Below, one piece after another: positions 8,411 to 16,588 of a DNA stretch of 61,671 bases. Positions within the stretch are counted from its first letter, which is position 1. Every line of letters begins with the position of its first letter. The position numbers were made by a program, and so were the translations under genes. The DNA is from Anaerolineales bacterium (GTDB lineage Bacteria > Chloroflexota > Anaerolineae > Anaerolineales > Villigracilaceae). Where the stretch lies: positions 1 to 61,671 of the forward strand of contig JAFGCG010000097.1 of assembly GCA_016932715.1 (NCBI GenBank). The letters run 5' to 3'. Under the pieces are notes generated by a model that made no database searches, was not told the DNA's origin, and saw only the letters and a list, made by a program, of their open reading frames with translations.

Positions 8411-8714
8411 GTTCTATTCTCCAATGAACTGGATTTTGGATCGAGCAGAGCCAAAATCGCCTTCACCTGAGGAGATGCAAGCTATCACAATCAGCATCTT
8501 AGCAAGTTGGAATTGGATTTTGGCGATACACACTTGGACAAAACCGTCCTGTTATGAGATTTTGGGTGGTGAGCCAAAATAAGTGCTGAGCTTCGTGGGG
8601 CGGGATGGCATCCCGCCTCAGGTCGCTGGCTCGTATACCACTCTTCACTATTTTATACTTCTCCGGGCCAGGAAAACCATAGTAAACTTCAGACAGCCTG
8701 AGGCAAGCCTCTTT
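8411..8714. promoter_or_regulatory. divergent control region of pectin operon and hybrid AraC regulator
   Basis: This 304-base gap has no gene. It holds three direct copies of GATTTTGG starting at 8432, 8516 and 8558, spaced 84 and 42 bases apart (eight and four helical turns). Two are followed by inverted CCAAAAT copies at 8451 and 8574, giving palindromes with 11- and 8-base spacers. The first two lie in a 13-base repeat AAYTGGATTTTGG. They are good candidates for AraC-domain binding sites. A GC-rich palindrome (8600-8616) lies closer to the regulator gene. I could not identify a convincing -35/-10 pair. Confidence 0.6.
8600..8616. repeat. palindrome GCGGGATG-G-CATCCCGC
   Basis: An exact 8-bp inverted repeat around one central base, flanked by CTTCGTGG on the left and CTCAGG on the right. 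The same flanks and a CCCGC-CTCAG core occur, inverted, in the large hairpin at 34561-34610, so both look like copies of one intergenic repeat family. Confidence 0.5.
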
Positions 8715-11700
8715 ATGAACGAAATCCCGCTCAATCGCAGAAAAGCATCGAACAGCCGCGCGACCGTCGGCTTCCTGCTGGCAAGTCTGCATACGGGAGC
8801 CAGCCGGATCATTTGGCCCAGCATGGCGGATTCCGCCGAACGCCATGATGTCAACCTGATCTGCTTTCCCGGGGGACGTCTACACGCCATGGACTCCTTT
8901 GAGGTCCAGCGCAACGCCATTTTTGACCTTGCCAGCCACAAATGCCTCGACGGTTTGATCACCTGGGCGTCGACGCTGGGCGGAGTGCTGGGTCCCGCGG
9001 AGATCCGGTCCTTCCACCAGCGCTACCAGCCATTACCGATGGTCAGCCTGGCTCAGTTCATGGAAGGCATGCCGACCGTCTCTGTGGATAATTATCTGGG
9101 GATGCGTGCCCTGCTCGCTCATTTAATCGAAGAACATGGGTTTCGCAGGCTGGCGTTCATTCGCGGACCCGAGGAACACTATTATGCCCAGGAACGTTTT
9201 CGCGCTTATCTCGATTCTCTCCAAACCCTCCACCTGCCCCTCGTCCCCGAACTGATCACCCGCCCCCTGCCCTGGGAGTCGGGCGTCGAAGCCATCGAGA
9301 TCCTGCTCGACGAACGGGGTCTCAAGCCCGGGCGCGACTTCCAGGCCGTAGTGACAGTGAGTGACATGATGGCATTGTGGGCAATGAAGACCCTGCAGAC
9401 GCGCGGCTTCGACGTCCCGGCGGATGTGGCGGTCACAGGCTTCAACAACTCGATCGAGGAACGGCTGGCAACTCCGCCGCTCACGACCATCGATCTTCCA
9501 TTTTATGAACAAGCCTCCAAAGCAATGGATGTGCTGGTGCAGCAACTCTCCGGTGAGTCCGTTCCTGCCTTGATCACGCTGCCGTCGAAGCTGGTTGTGC
9601 GACAATCCTGCGGCTGTCCCTCGGCGGCGATTGCGCTGGCATCTGCCTCCCCCGCGCAGCGGGCAGGGAAAGGCAAAAGGAAGAGAAAGCCCGAAGATAT
9701 CCGCGCAGGCTGCATCGCAGAAATGGGAGCGGCGATCGGCTTGAGTCCCCAAAAAGCAGACGAGTGGCTGGGACCCCTTTTCGATACGTTCATTCACGAT
9801 ATCCAGGAGGCCTCACATAGATTTTTATCTGCGCTGAACAATGTACTCGATCAGGTAACGCGTTCCGGTCAGGATATTTTGCGCTGGCAAAATGCGGTTT
9901 CGATCCTGCGGCATTCGGCTTTGCAATACGTTTCGAGTTCAGAGAGAACCCATGTGGAAGTGCTGATCTCACAGGCGCGGGTGGTGGTGGAGGAGGCTGT
10001 GCAGCGTTCGCACGCCTATCTGCAATGGCAGACCGACCGTGAAGCGGAAAATCTGCGCGAGATCAACCGTGCCCTGCTGACGACCTTTGATGCCAGGCAG
10101 CTCAGTGATGTCCTGGCGGAACGACTGTCGTCGCTGGGGATTCCGAGCGTATACCTTGTCACCTATGAACAGCCGACCGATGCAGAAGTCCCCGAATATG
10201 CACGTTTGAGGCTGGCGCACACCGATCAAAAGTCCGCCGCCCTCGAACAGGATGGTTTGCGTTTTTTAACGTACCAGGTGATTCCACCGGATTTTCTTCC
10301 GCAGGGTCGTCGTTACAGTCTTGTGGTCGAACCGCTTTATTTTCAGGACAAGTCATTAGGCTATGTTGTCTTTGAGATTGGACCGCGTGACGGCAACCTC
10401 TATGAATTGCTGCGCAACAACCTGAGCAGCGCCCAGCAGGGAGCGGCCTTGTTCCAGGAAATCCAGCAGGCCCGCCTGGCTGCAGAAAAAGCAGATCGCA
10501 TCAAAACCCGTTTGCTTGCCAATGTCAGCCATGAGATGCGCACGCCTTTGAATATCATCATGGGGTATACACAAAACGCGCTGCAGACTCCGGGCAAGGA
10601 GGGCGGCAAACTCTCTTCTGCATTAAGAAGCGATCTTCTTCAAATTCAGAGCAACGCCGAACACCAGCTGCGCGTGATCAATGACCTGCTGGATTTGTCG
10701 CGCGCCGAAATCGACGAACTCGACCTTTCGCTCGAGCTGCTGGATCCGCACCAGCTGCTGATGGAGGCGTTCCACAGTCTCGCTGACCAGGCCAGTTCCG
10801 GGGAGCTTCAATGGAAAATCAGTGTCCCCGAACGCCTGCCCCAGATCCGCGCCGATGCAGTCCGCCTGCGGCAAATATTTTTGAATCTACTGAGCAATGC
10901 CAGGAAATACACAGAGGATGGACAGATCACTCTGGGGGCAGAGGTCGCGCCGCCGGAGATCCATTTTTGGGTGACAGATACGGGCCTCGGGATCGACCCC
11001 GAGCAACAGGAGCGCATCTTCGAGCCTTTTGTCACCCTGGAGGACAACCGGCGTATCGCCGGTGGGATCGGGCTGGGGCTCTCCATCACGCGGCATCTCG
11101 TTGCGCTGCATGGCGGGCGGATGACGCTGGACAGCCGACCCGATCAGGGCTCCACCTTCCACATTTATCTGCCGCTCCCAATCCTGGACCAGGCGAAGAC
11201 GGCCAGGCAGGATGATGGATCATCCGTGCTGCTGCTCATCTCATCCCATGCTGAACCAAGCCAGGAAATCACCGAGATGTGCCGGCGGCAGAAGCTGGAA
11301 ATCTTTCACCTGCGCAATCACGAAGATTTGGAGAGTGCCCTCAGCCACACAAAGCCTGTTGCCCTGGCGTGGGACTTGTCCAGTGCGCAGCCCAGCGACT
11401 GGGCGCTGGTGCGCCGCTTGCGGCATTATCCGATTCTGAGTCAGGCGCCATTCATTTTGTACGGTCAATTCAGCGAAGAGCAAGTGGGCTTGACGGGGTT
11501 CATTGTTAAATCCTCGAACCCCAAAACGCTGCTGGACACGTTCATCGCGCTGAGTCCAGCTCAGAAAACGGGACCGGTCCTGATCGTGGACGATGACCCG
11601 CAGGTGCAGGAGTCGCATAAAATACTGGTGGAGGCGGGCCTGCCGGGTTATCCCATTTGTCTGGCAGACAATGGAGAACGTGCCCTGGCAATGATGGCTG

Positions 11701-12287
11701 AGGAAGTGCCCTCCCTGATCCTGCTCGATCTCGTCATGCCGACCTTGAGCGGAGCCGATGTGCTCGATCAAATGCGCGCCGACCCGAAGCTGCGCCAGGT
11801 GCCGGTCATTGTCCTGAGCAACAAGGCGCTCAGCCTGGAGGACATCAAACGCATCGAAAGGCACACGCAGGTGACCTTGCAGACGAAAGGAATCTGGTCA
11901 GAGGTGGAAACGATCTCAGCTTTGAACCGCGCCATCTTCGGTACGGACACTCTTCCCCCGCACACCAGCGCACTTGTCAAGCAAGCCATTGCCTATCTGC
12001 ACAAGCATTACATGCGCCCCCTCTCCCGCTGGGAAATCGCTGAGGCGGTTGGAGTAAGCGAGGATTACCTCAGCCGCGTTTTCCACCGCGAGTTGAACAT
12101 CTCGCCGTGGGAATATCTCAACCGCTACCGTGTCCTGCAATCCAGGCATTTGCTTTTGCACACCACCGACGCCATCGGTGCGATCGCCCGCCAGGTGGGA
12201 TTCAAAGACCAGGCCTACTTCAGCCGCGTCTTTCACAAAGTCACAGGGATGTCGCCGCAGGCATTCCGGGAAGCGTCTTCGAGTTAA
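8715..12287 (+). CDS. hybrid one-protein regulator: LacI-like sugar sensor, histidine kinase, receiver(s), AraC DNA-binding domain
   Basis: The 1190-residue protein has no membrane span. Residues about 17-298 match the periplasmic-binding-like effector domain of LacI regulators (ends VVRQSCGC) but without a LacI HTH. A helical linker and GAF-like region follow, then HisKA with the phospho-acceptor His in ANVSHEMRTPLN near 605, and HATPase with N box NLLSNARKY near 724 and G boxes DTGLGI and GIGLGLS. Residues about 835-948 form a degenerate receiver lacking the acidic pocket. A canonical receiver follows at about 953-1075 (IVDDD, LLDLVMP), then a two-HTH AraC domain at about 1087-1190. The ATG at 8715 is preferred because the upstream 44 codons cross the palindrome. 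It probably senses an imported sugar in the cytosol and activates the divergent pectin operon. Confidence 0.85.
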   Translation: MNEIPLNRRKASNSRATVGFLLASLHTGASRIIWPSMADSAERHDVNLICFPGGRLHAMDSFEVQRNAIFDLASHKCLDGLITWASTLGGVLGPAEIRSFHQRYQPLPMVSLAQFMEGMPTVSVDNYLGMRALLAHLIEEHGFRRLAFIRGPEEHYYAQERFRAYLDSLQTLHLPLVPELITRPLPWESGVEAIEILLDERGLKPGRDFQAVVTVSDMMALWAMKTLQTRGFDVPADVAVTGFNNSIEERLATPPLTTIDLPFYEQASKAMDVLVQQLSGESVPALITLPSKLVVRQSCGCPSAAIALASASPAQRAGKGKRKRKPEDIRAGCIAEMGAAIGLSPQKADEWLGPLFDTFIHDIQEASHRFLSALNNVLDQVTRSGQDILRWQNAVSILRHSALQYVSSSERTHVEVLISQARVVVEEAVQRSHAYLQWQTDREAENLREINRALLTTFDARQLSDVLAERLSSLGIPSVYLVTYEQPTDAEVPEYARLRLAHTDQKSAALEQDGLRFLTYQVIPPDFLPQGRRYSLVVEPLYFQDKSLGYVVFEIGPRDGNLYELLRNNLSSAQQGAALFQEIQQARLAAEKADRIKTRLLANVSHEMRTPLNIIMGYTQNALQTPGKEGGKLSSALRSDLLQIQSNAEHQLRVINDLLDLSRAEIDELDLSLELLDPHQLLMEAFHSLADQASSGELQWKISVPERLPQIRADAVRLRQIFLNLLSNARKYTEDGQITLGAEVAPPEIHFWVTDTGLGIDPEQQERIFEPFVTLEDNRRIAGGIGLGLSITRHLVALHGGRMTLDSRPDQGSTFHIYLPLPILDQAKTARQDDGSSVLLLISSHAEPSQEITEMCRRQKLEIFHLRNHEDLESALSHTKPVALAWDLSSAQPSDWALVRRLRHYPILSQAPFILYGQFSEEQVGLTGFIVKSSNPKTLLDTFIALSPAQKTGPVLIVDDDPQVQESHKILVEAGLPGYPICLADNGERALAMMAEEVPSLILLDLVMPTLSGADVLDQMRADPKLRQVPVIVLSNKALSLEDIKRIERHTQVTLQTKGIWSEVETISALNRAIFGTDTLPPHTSALVKQAIAYLHKHYMRPLSRWEIAEAVGVSEDYLSRVFHRELNISPWEYLNRYRVLQSRHLLLHTTDAIGAIARQVGFKDQAYFSRVFHKVTGMSPQAFREASSS

Positions 12288-12304
12288 TCAGGTTCCACCA
12301 AATG

Positions 12305-12396
12305 CTAGCCACGAACTGCCGCAGCTTGGCGCGGCGTCGCGAATGCGCCCGAATTTTTAAATCTTCGCGACAATTCGTGTAAATTCGCGGCAAAAA
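12305..12396. repeat. inverted intergenic repeat, AGCCACGAA / TTCGTG-AATTCGCGGC family
   Basis: This lies between convergent genes. A left arm reading AGCCACGAACTGCCGC and a right arm that on the minus strand reads GCCGCGAATTTACACGAATT are built from an 11-12-base ACGAATT-like period. A related copy is at 18184-18277; both share GAACTGCCGC, TGGCGCGGCGTCGCGAA and TTCGCGGCAA blocks. Likely a miniature repeat also acting as a bidirectional terminator; that role is inferred. Confidence 0.6.
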
Positions 12397-12422
12397 GTGC
12401 CGTCTTTGTTTTTTTCTAGCAG

Positions 12423-13028
12423 TTAGGTTTTACTCAGCGACATCTGCTCGATCCCAAATGACACGATCTCGCGGATGGTAAAGCGATCCAGCACAGTATG
12501 AGAAATTTGTCCTTCCAGGGCAAGTGAGATGACACCATGCAGCTGTCCCCAAACAGAGACAGTCATCAGTTCGGGCGGAGCGGAACGCAAAACACCTGCA
12601 TCCTGGCAAGCCCGTACAATCTCCACGACTCGCTCAAATGTCTTATGGGAGATTTCCACAAAGGCGGGATAGTCTTTTTCCTTTTCGAGCACGCCGGAAA
12701 ACATAATTTTAAAGATGGCTGTGTTCTGCATGGCAAACTGAATGTACGCCCAGGCTGCCTCCACCAATTGCTGCTTTGGGTCGCCGGCATGCGCGGCAGC
12801 CGCCGCGTCCAATGTAGTGTAGAGCTGCTTGAAGCCCTCCGTGGAGATTGCCGCGATCAGGGATTGTCTGTCTTTGAAGTGAGCATAGGGGGCGGCATAG
12901 CTGACACCGACTCGTTTGGCTACTTTGCGAAGGCTTAATCCCTCGATCCCTTCCTGGAACAGGATGTCGACCCCGGCCTGGATCAGGGCGTTTTCAAGGT
13001 CACCGTGATGATATTTTTTAGCTGGCAT
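12423..13028 (-). CDS. TetR/AcrR family transcriptional regulator
   Basis: The 201-residue protein has an N-terminal TetR HTH at about residues 8-55 (HHGDLENALIQAG, then EGLSLRKVAKRVGVSYAAPYAHFKDRQSLIAAI) and a TetR_C-type helical ligand-binding domain (WAYIQFAMQNTAIFKIMFSG), common in a large AcrR subgroup. It is divergent from a four-gene metabolic operon with only 85 bases between start codons. Two perfect palindromes with centres 30 bases apart fill that gap and cover the opposite promoter, so it very likely represses both itself and the operon, released by a metabolite of the unknown substrate. Confidence 0.9.
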   Translation of the reverse strand: MPAKKYHHGDLENALIQAGVDILFQEGIEGLSLRKVAKRVGVSYAAPYAHFKDRQSLIAAISTEGFKQLYTTLDAAAAAHAGDPKQQLVEAAWAYIQFAMQNTAIFKIMFSGVLEKEKDYPAFVEISHKTFERVVEIVRACQDAGVLRSAPPELMTVSVWGQLHGVISLALEGQISHTVLDRFTIREIVSFGIEQMSLSKT

Positions 13029-13043
13029 ACATAGATGTTAAGC

Positions 13044-13070
13044 CACAATCTTGACAGTGTCAAGATTGTG
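13044..13070. promoter_or_regulatory. TetR operator O1, 27-bp perfect palindrome
   Basis: CACAATCTTGACA, central G, TGTCAAGATTGTG: 13-bp arms, no mismatch. It contains the -35 TTGACA of the plus-strand promoter. Sixteen bases upstream of the tetR start codon. Together with O2 it is the obvious binding site of the adjacent TetR protein. Confidence 0.85.
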
Positions 13071-13079
13071 CTCTAAAAT
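13051..13079 (+). promoter_or_regulatory. sigma70-type promoter of aldolase operon
   Basis: TTGACA (13051-13056), 17-base spacer, TAAAAT (13074-13079). The expected start site falls near 13086, inside operator O2, so both boxes and the start site are covered by the two palindromes. On the opposite strand a TTGACA in O2 (13093-13088) sits 17 bases from CACAAT, a weaker candidate for tetR. Confidence 0.75.
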
Positions 13080-13097
13080 CTTGACACTGTCAAGATT
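13077..13097. promoter_or_regulatory. TetR operator O2, 21-bp perfect palindrome
   Basis: AATCTTGACA, central C, TGTCAAGATT. It repeats the inner 21 bases of O1 except for the central base, with centres exactly 30 bases apart, near three helical turns. Confidence 0.85.
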
Positions 13098-13113
13098 ATC
13101 CGGCGGAGGGCTC

Positions 13114-13800
13114 ATGGGAACATTCGACCCTTTTAAAAAGCAAATTGTAGAGACTGCGCAGGAACTGGTTCAAAAAGGCTATTTGATGGCAACGGGAGGA
13201 AATCTATCGCTGCGGGTTCCGGGGCAGGCTTGTTTCGCAATCACCCCTTCGAATTACGATTACCGCAAGATGGCTCCGGAGGATGTCTGCGTGCTGGACT
13301 TCGAGCTGAACCTGCTCGAGGGGCGGCTCAAGCCCTCGGTCGAAGCGAGCATGCACGGAGCCGTGTACCGGGTCCGAGGCGACGTAAACGCGATCGTCCA
13401 CACCCATCAAGTCTACACCAGCGCATTGACCCTGATCAAAGCGCCGATCCCGGCACTGTTCGACGAGCAGGCACGCTTCCTCGGCCGCCGCGTGGACATC
13501 ATCCCCTACGCCCCTTCGGGCACTGGATTACTGAAGAATGCTGTCGCCAGGCATGTGAAGAATCACAATAATGCTTTCATGCTGCAAAACCACGGGGCAC
13601 TGGTCTTTGGTCACGACATGCAGCGCGCAGTCCACAATGTGGAGATCCTGGAGAAATGCGCGCTTGCCTACCTGCTGGCGATTTGCAGCGAGCGCAAGAT
13701 CAGCAGGATCCCATTGGCAGTACGCGAGATCGCGTTTGCCAAATTGCGCGGAGATCAAAAGAAAGTAGAGAAGGGTGAGGAAGCAAAAGGCGGAGAATAG
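13114..13800 (+). CDS. class II aldolase/adducin family protein
   Basis: The 228-residue protein has the class II aldolase fold of L-fuculose-1-phosphate aldolases and ribulose-5-phosphate 4-epimerases. It shows the substrate-phosphate segment TGGNLSLRVPG, a catalytic Glu in SVEASMHG near residue 75, zinc ligands in HTHQVY, and NHGALVFGHD. The ATG at 13114 has GGAGGG just upstream; a 21-codon upstream extension runs through the operator and promoter and is rejected. It is the first gene of the TetR-controlled operon, with the aminotransferase starting two bases after its stop. It probably cleaves a phosphorylated ketose-like intermediate made by the FGGY kinase; aldolase and epimerase roles cannot be separated from sequence alone. 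Confidence 0.85.
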   Translation: MGTFDPFKKQIVETAQELVQKGYLMATGGNLSLRVPGQACFAITPSNYDYRKMAPEDVCVLDFELNLLEGRLKPSVEASMHGAVYRVRGDVNAIVHTHQVYTSALTLIKAPIPALFDEQARFLGRRVDIIPYAPSGTGLLKNAVARHVKNHNNAFMLQNHGALVFGHDMQRAVHNVEILEKCALAYLLAICSERKISRIPLAVREIAFAKLRGDQKKVEKGEEAKGGE

Positions 13801-13801
13801 A

Positions 13802-15247
13802 ATGGACAAGCAGAAATATGCGATCAGCAAGTATCACGATACCAAAGAAGTATATGCAAAGTTAGATCACCTCATCAGCCAGCCCATGCGCCCCGTCAAG
13901 CGCGAGAAGATGCAGGAGTTCCTGTGCTATTTTGAGAATCAATGCAAATCATCAAAAGCATTGACCGACGAAGCTAAGAAATATATTCCGGGCGGAGTGC
14001 AGCACAACCTGGCATTCAACTATCCGTTCCCGATCGCCATCGAGAAAGCGGACGGCGCCTGGTTGTGGGACGCAGATGGAAATCAATACATCGATTTCTT
14101 ACAAGCGGGCGGTCCAACAGTGCTGGGCAGCAATTACGCGCCTGTTCGCGAAAAAGTTTTTGAGCTGTTAACAACTTGCGGTCCTGTCACAGGTTTGTTC
14201 CATGAATATGAACTGAAGCTGGCGCAGCTCGTCAATCGCTTCATGCCGGCCGTGGAAATGTTCCGCATGCTGGGCTCAGGCACGGAAGGAGTCATGGCAG
14301 CCATCCGGGGCGCGCGGACTTTCACGAAAAAGAAGTATGTGATCAAAGTTGGCGGCGCGTACCATGGCTGGAGCGACCAGATGGTCTACGGATTGCACGT
14401 CCCGGGCACGCGCCGATTGGAAGCGACGGGCATTCCGCGCGGCGCCAGTTCGGCGACGCAGGAGTGTTTCCCGAACAGTCTCGCGGCGCTGCGACGTCAT
14501 TTGATTTTCAACCGGCTGAGGGGCGGGACAGCCGCGGTGATCGTCGAACCGCTGGGACCGGAATCGGGTACACGGCCCGTTCCGTTCGACTTCAACCAGA
14601 AAGTCCGCGAGTTGTGTGACGAGTTCGGTGCGCTGCTGATCTTCGACGAGGTCGTGACCGGCTTCCGTCTGGGCCTGGGAGGCGCCCAGGGCTTTTTCGG
14701 CGTCAGGCCCGATCTGACTGCCTTCGGCAAATGCATCTCGGGCGGTTACCCGATGGCGGGCGGCGTGGGCGGGCGCGCGGACGTGATCATGCGTTTTGCC
14801 GCGGGCATCGGCGGGACGGGGGAACGCGCCTACATCGGCGGCACGCTTTCTGCCAATCCGCTTTCGTGTGTGGCGGGATATTATTCGCTGCTCGAGATGG
14901 AACGGACGAATGCTCCTGTGATCGCAGGGCAGGCCGGGGATCGACTCACGCAAGGCTTGCAAGCCATGATCGAAAAATACGATCTGCCATTTGTCGCATA
15001 CAATCAAGGCTCGATCGTCCATCTGGAAACCTCAGGTGTGATGCTGTTAGACTTTCGCAATCCCATCCGCCTGGCGCGTGAACTCAAGCCGCGCAAACAC
15101 ATGCTGGAAGAGATGGGCGCGGCATACATGTCACAGGGATTGATCACGCTGGCAGGCTCGCGCATGTACACGTCCATGGCAGATACGGATGCAGTGATCG
15201 ACGACGCACTGAACAAATTCGAGACCGTGCTGTCCGCTTGTGTATAG
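13802..15247 (+). CDS. class III PLP aminotransferase, glutamate-1-semialdehyde-aminomutase-like
   Basis: The 481-residue fold-type I PLP enzyme carries the class III pattern: IPGGVQHN and GAWLWDADGNQYIDF near the N-terminus, GSGTEGVMAAIRGAR for cofactor phosphate, LLIFDEVVTGFR with the pyridine-binding Asp, and FGKCISGGYPMAG with Schiff-base Lys310. It resembles HemL-like and 2-keto-amine aminotransferases, but an N-terminal extension of about 50 residues (YHDTKEVYAKLDHLISQPM region) is unusual. Heme synthesis is unlikely because the gene lies between an aldolase and a transporter in a TetR operon. It probably removes or moves an amino group of an amino sugar, amino polyol or amino alcohol. 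Confidence 0.83.
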   Translation: MDKQKYAISKYHDTKEVYAKLDHLISQPMRPVKREKMQEFLCYFENQCKSSKALTDEAKKYIPGGVQHNLAFNYPFPIAIEKADGAWLWDADGNQYIDFLQAGGPTVLGSNYAPVREKVFELLTTCGPVTGLFHEYELKLAQLVNRFMPAVEMFRMLGSGTEGVMAAIRGARTFTKKKYVIKVGGAYHGWSDQMVYGLHVPGTRRLEATGIPRGASSATQECFPNSLAALRRHLIFNRLRGGTAAVIVEPLGPESGTRPVPFDFNQKVRELCDEFGALLIFDEVVTGFRLGLGGAQGFFGVRPDLTAFGKCISGGYPMAGGVGGRADVIMRFAAGIGGTGERAYIGGTLSANPLSCVAGYYSLLEMERTNAPVIAGQAGDRLTQGLQAMIEKYDLPFVAYNQGSIVHLETSGVMLLDFRNPIRLARELKPRKHMLEEMGAAYMSQGLITLAGSRMYTSMADTDAVIDDALNKFETVLSACV

Positions 15248-15257
15248 AAGGAGCAAC

Positions 15258-16478
15258 ATGGCAACCAATTACAAACTTTACGGCTATCGCTGGGCCGTGC
15301 TGGCAGTTTTCATGTTCATCAACCTGACCATACAGATGTTGTGGATCACCTACGCACCCATCACCGGACCCGCAGCCACATTTTACGGCGTGAGCGATTT
15401 GCAGATCGGCTTGCTGGCGATGTCGTTCATGATCGCGTTCATCCCACTTTCCATCCCGGTCTCGTGGGTGATCGATACCTATGGCTTCAGGCTGGCAGTC
15501 AGCATCGGTGCCGTGCTGATGGGCGTCTTCGGTCTTTTGCGCGGCTTGGCGGGCGCAAACTATTCCCTCGTTTTGTGGAGCACGATCGGGATCGCCGCCG
15601 CTCAGCCCTTCCTGCTCAACGCCTGGACCAAGGTGCCTGCCAACTGGTTTGCCATCGAAGAGCGCGCCACCGCGGTCGGCCTGGTGACGCTTGCGAATTT
15701 GGTCGGCACCGCGCTTGGCATGGTCCTCACTCCAATTCTCACAGAGACAATTTCCATCCCAACGGTTCAATTGATCTATGGCGGGATTGCGGCGTTCTCT
15801 GCGATTCTGTTTGTGCTGCTGGCAAGAGAAACGCCGCCCACACCGCCCGGTCCCGCGGGAAGTGAGGTCCGCGCGCTGATGCTGGATGGACTCAAACATG
15901 CCCTGACCGTAAAACCCTTCCTGCTCTATTTATTCGTCTCGTTTATCGGGCTGGGGATTTTCAACGGCGTCACCACCTGGGTGGAAAATATCATCCGCCC
16001 GCGCGGCTTCACGCCGACCGACGCAGGCACGCTCGGCGCGTTGATGCTGGTCGGCGGGGTGCTGGGGGCAGTGGTCATCCCGCCGTTTTCCGACAAGCAG
16101 CGCAAGCGCCAGCCTTACATTCTACTCGGCCTGGTGCTGGCAATCCCGGGGCTGGCGGGCCTGGCATTTGCTGCCAGTTCCTGGCTCTTGTTCCTCTCTG
16201 CCTTTGCGATGGGATTCTTCCTTGTCAGCACGAGCCCCATCGGGATGCAGTATGCGGCGGAAGTGACTCACCCAACTCCCGAAGGCACCTCGAACGGGTT
16301 GATCCAGTTGTTTGGCCAGGCGTCGGTGGTGTTTGTTTATATTATGGAAGCACTAAAAACACCCAATGGTTCCTTTACACCTGCCTTGTTACTGGCAATT
16401 GGGCTGCTGGTCATCAGCGCGCTGATCGTCACGCAGATGAAAGACCCGCATAAATTCACCACGGATAAACACGGATGA
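15258..16478 (+). CDS. MFS transporter (FLVCR-like pattern)
   Basis: The 406-residue, 12-span major facilitator starts at the ATG at 15258 behind AAGGAG. The segment NAWTKVPANWFAIEERATAVGL, followed by GTALGMVLTPIL, resembles the family that includes eukaryotic FLVCR and DIRC2 carriers, which move choline, ethanolamine or other small organic solutes. That resemblance is from motif reading only. It lies in the aldolase-aminotransferase-kinase operon and is the likely uptake route for its substrate. The last residues, TTDKHG, are encoded by an intergenic repeat unit (16456-16483), so the repeat has supplied the stop codon. Confidence 0.82.
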   Translation: MATNYKLYGYRWAVLAVFMFINLTIQMLWITYAPITGPAATFYGVSDLQIGLLAMSFMIAFIPLSIPVSWVIDTYGFRLAVSIGAVLMGVFGLLRGLAGANYSLVLWSTIGIAAAQPFLLNAWTKVPANWFAIEERATAVGLVTLANLVGTALGMVLTPILTETISIPTVQLIYGGIAAFSAILFVLLARETPPTPPGPAGSEVRALMLDGLKHALTVKPFLLYLFVSFIGLGIFNGVTTWVENIIRPRGFTPTDAGTLGALMLVGGVLGAVVIPPFSDKQRKRQPYILLGLVLAIPGLAGLAFAASSWLLFLSAFAMGFFLVSTSPIGMQYAAEVTHPTPEGTSNGLIQLFGQASVVFVYIMEALKTPNGSFTPALLLAIGLLVISALIVTQMKDPHKFTTDKHG

Positions 16479-16552
16479 ACACTGTTTTTCGTTAGAACAT
16501 CCTAAACAAGTTCCAAAATCCTTTTTATCTGTGTTCATCTGTGGTTAAAAAC
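16456..16552. repeat. inverted intergenic repeat, ACCACGGATAAACACGGATGAACAC family
   Basis: The left arm at 16456-16483 reads CACCACGGATAAACACGGATGAACAC in two pieces of a 12-base period; the right arm at 16516-16552 on the minus strand reads AACCACAGATGAACACAGAT. Segment 16471-16483 pairs with 16532-16544 over 13 positions with one G-U. The repeat includes the end of the MFS gene. Confidence 0.65.
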
Positions 16553-16588
16553 ACTTTCATAGAGTAACTCACACGAGCAAACTAATTT

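Noticed and set aside
8583..8714. 44-codon N-terminal extension of the hybrid regulator
   Set aside because: It crosses a GC-rich intergenic palindrome, has no family similarity and begins right at the last ATTTTGG site; the ATG at 8715 starts just before the sensor domain.
13802..15247. Aminotransferase as heme-pathway HemL
   Set aside because: It has an unusual N-terminal extension and lies in a TetR operon with an aldolase, carrier and sugar kinase; no other heme gene is near.
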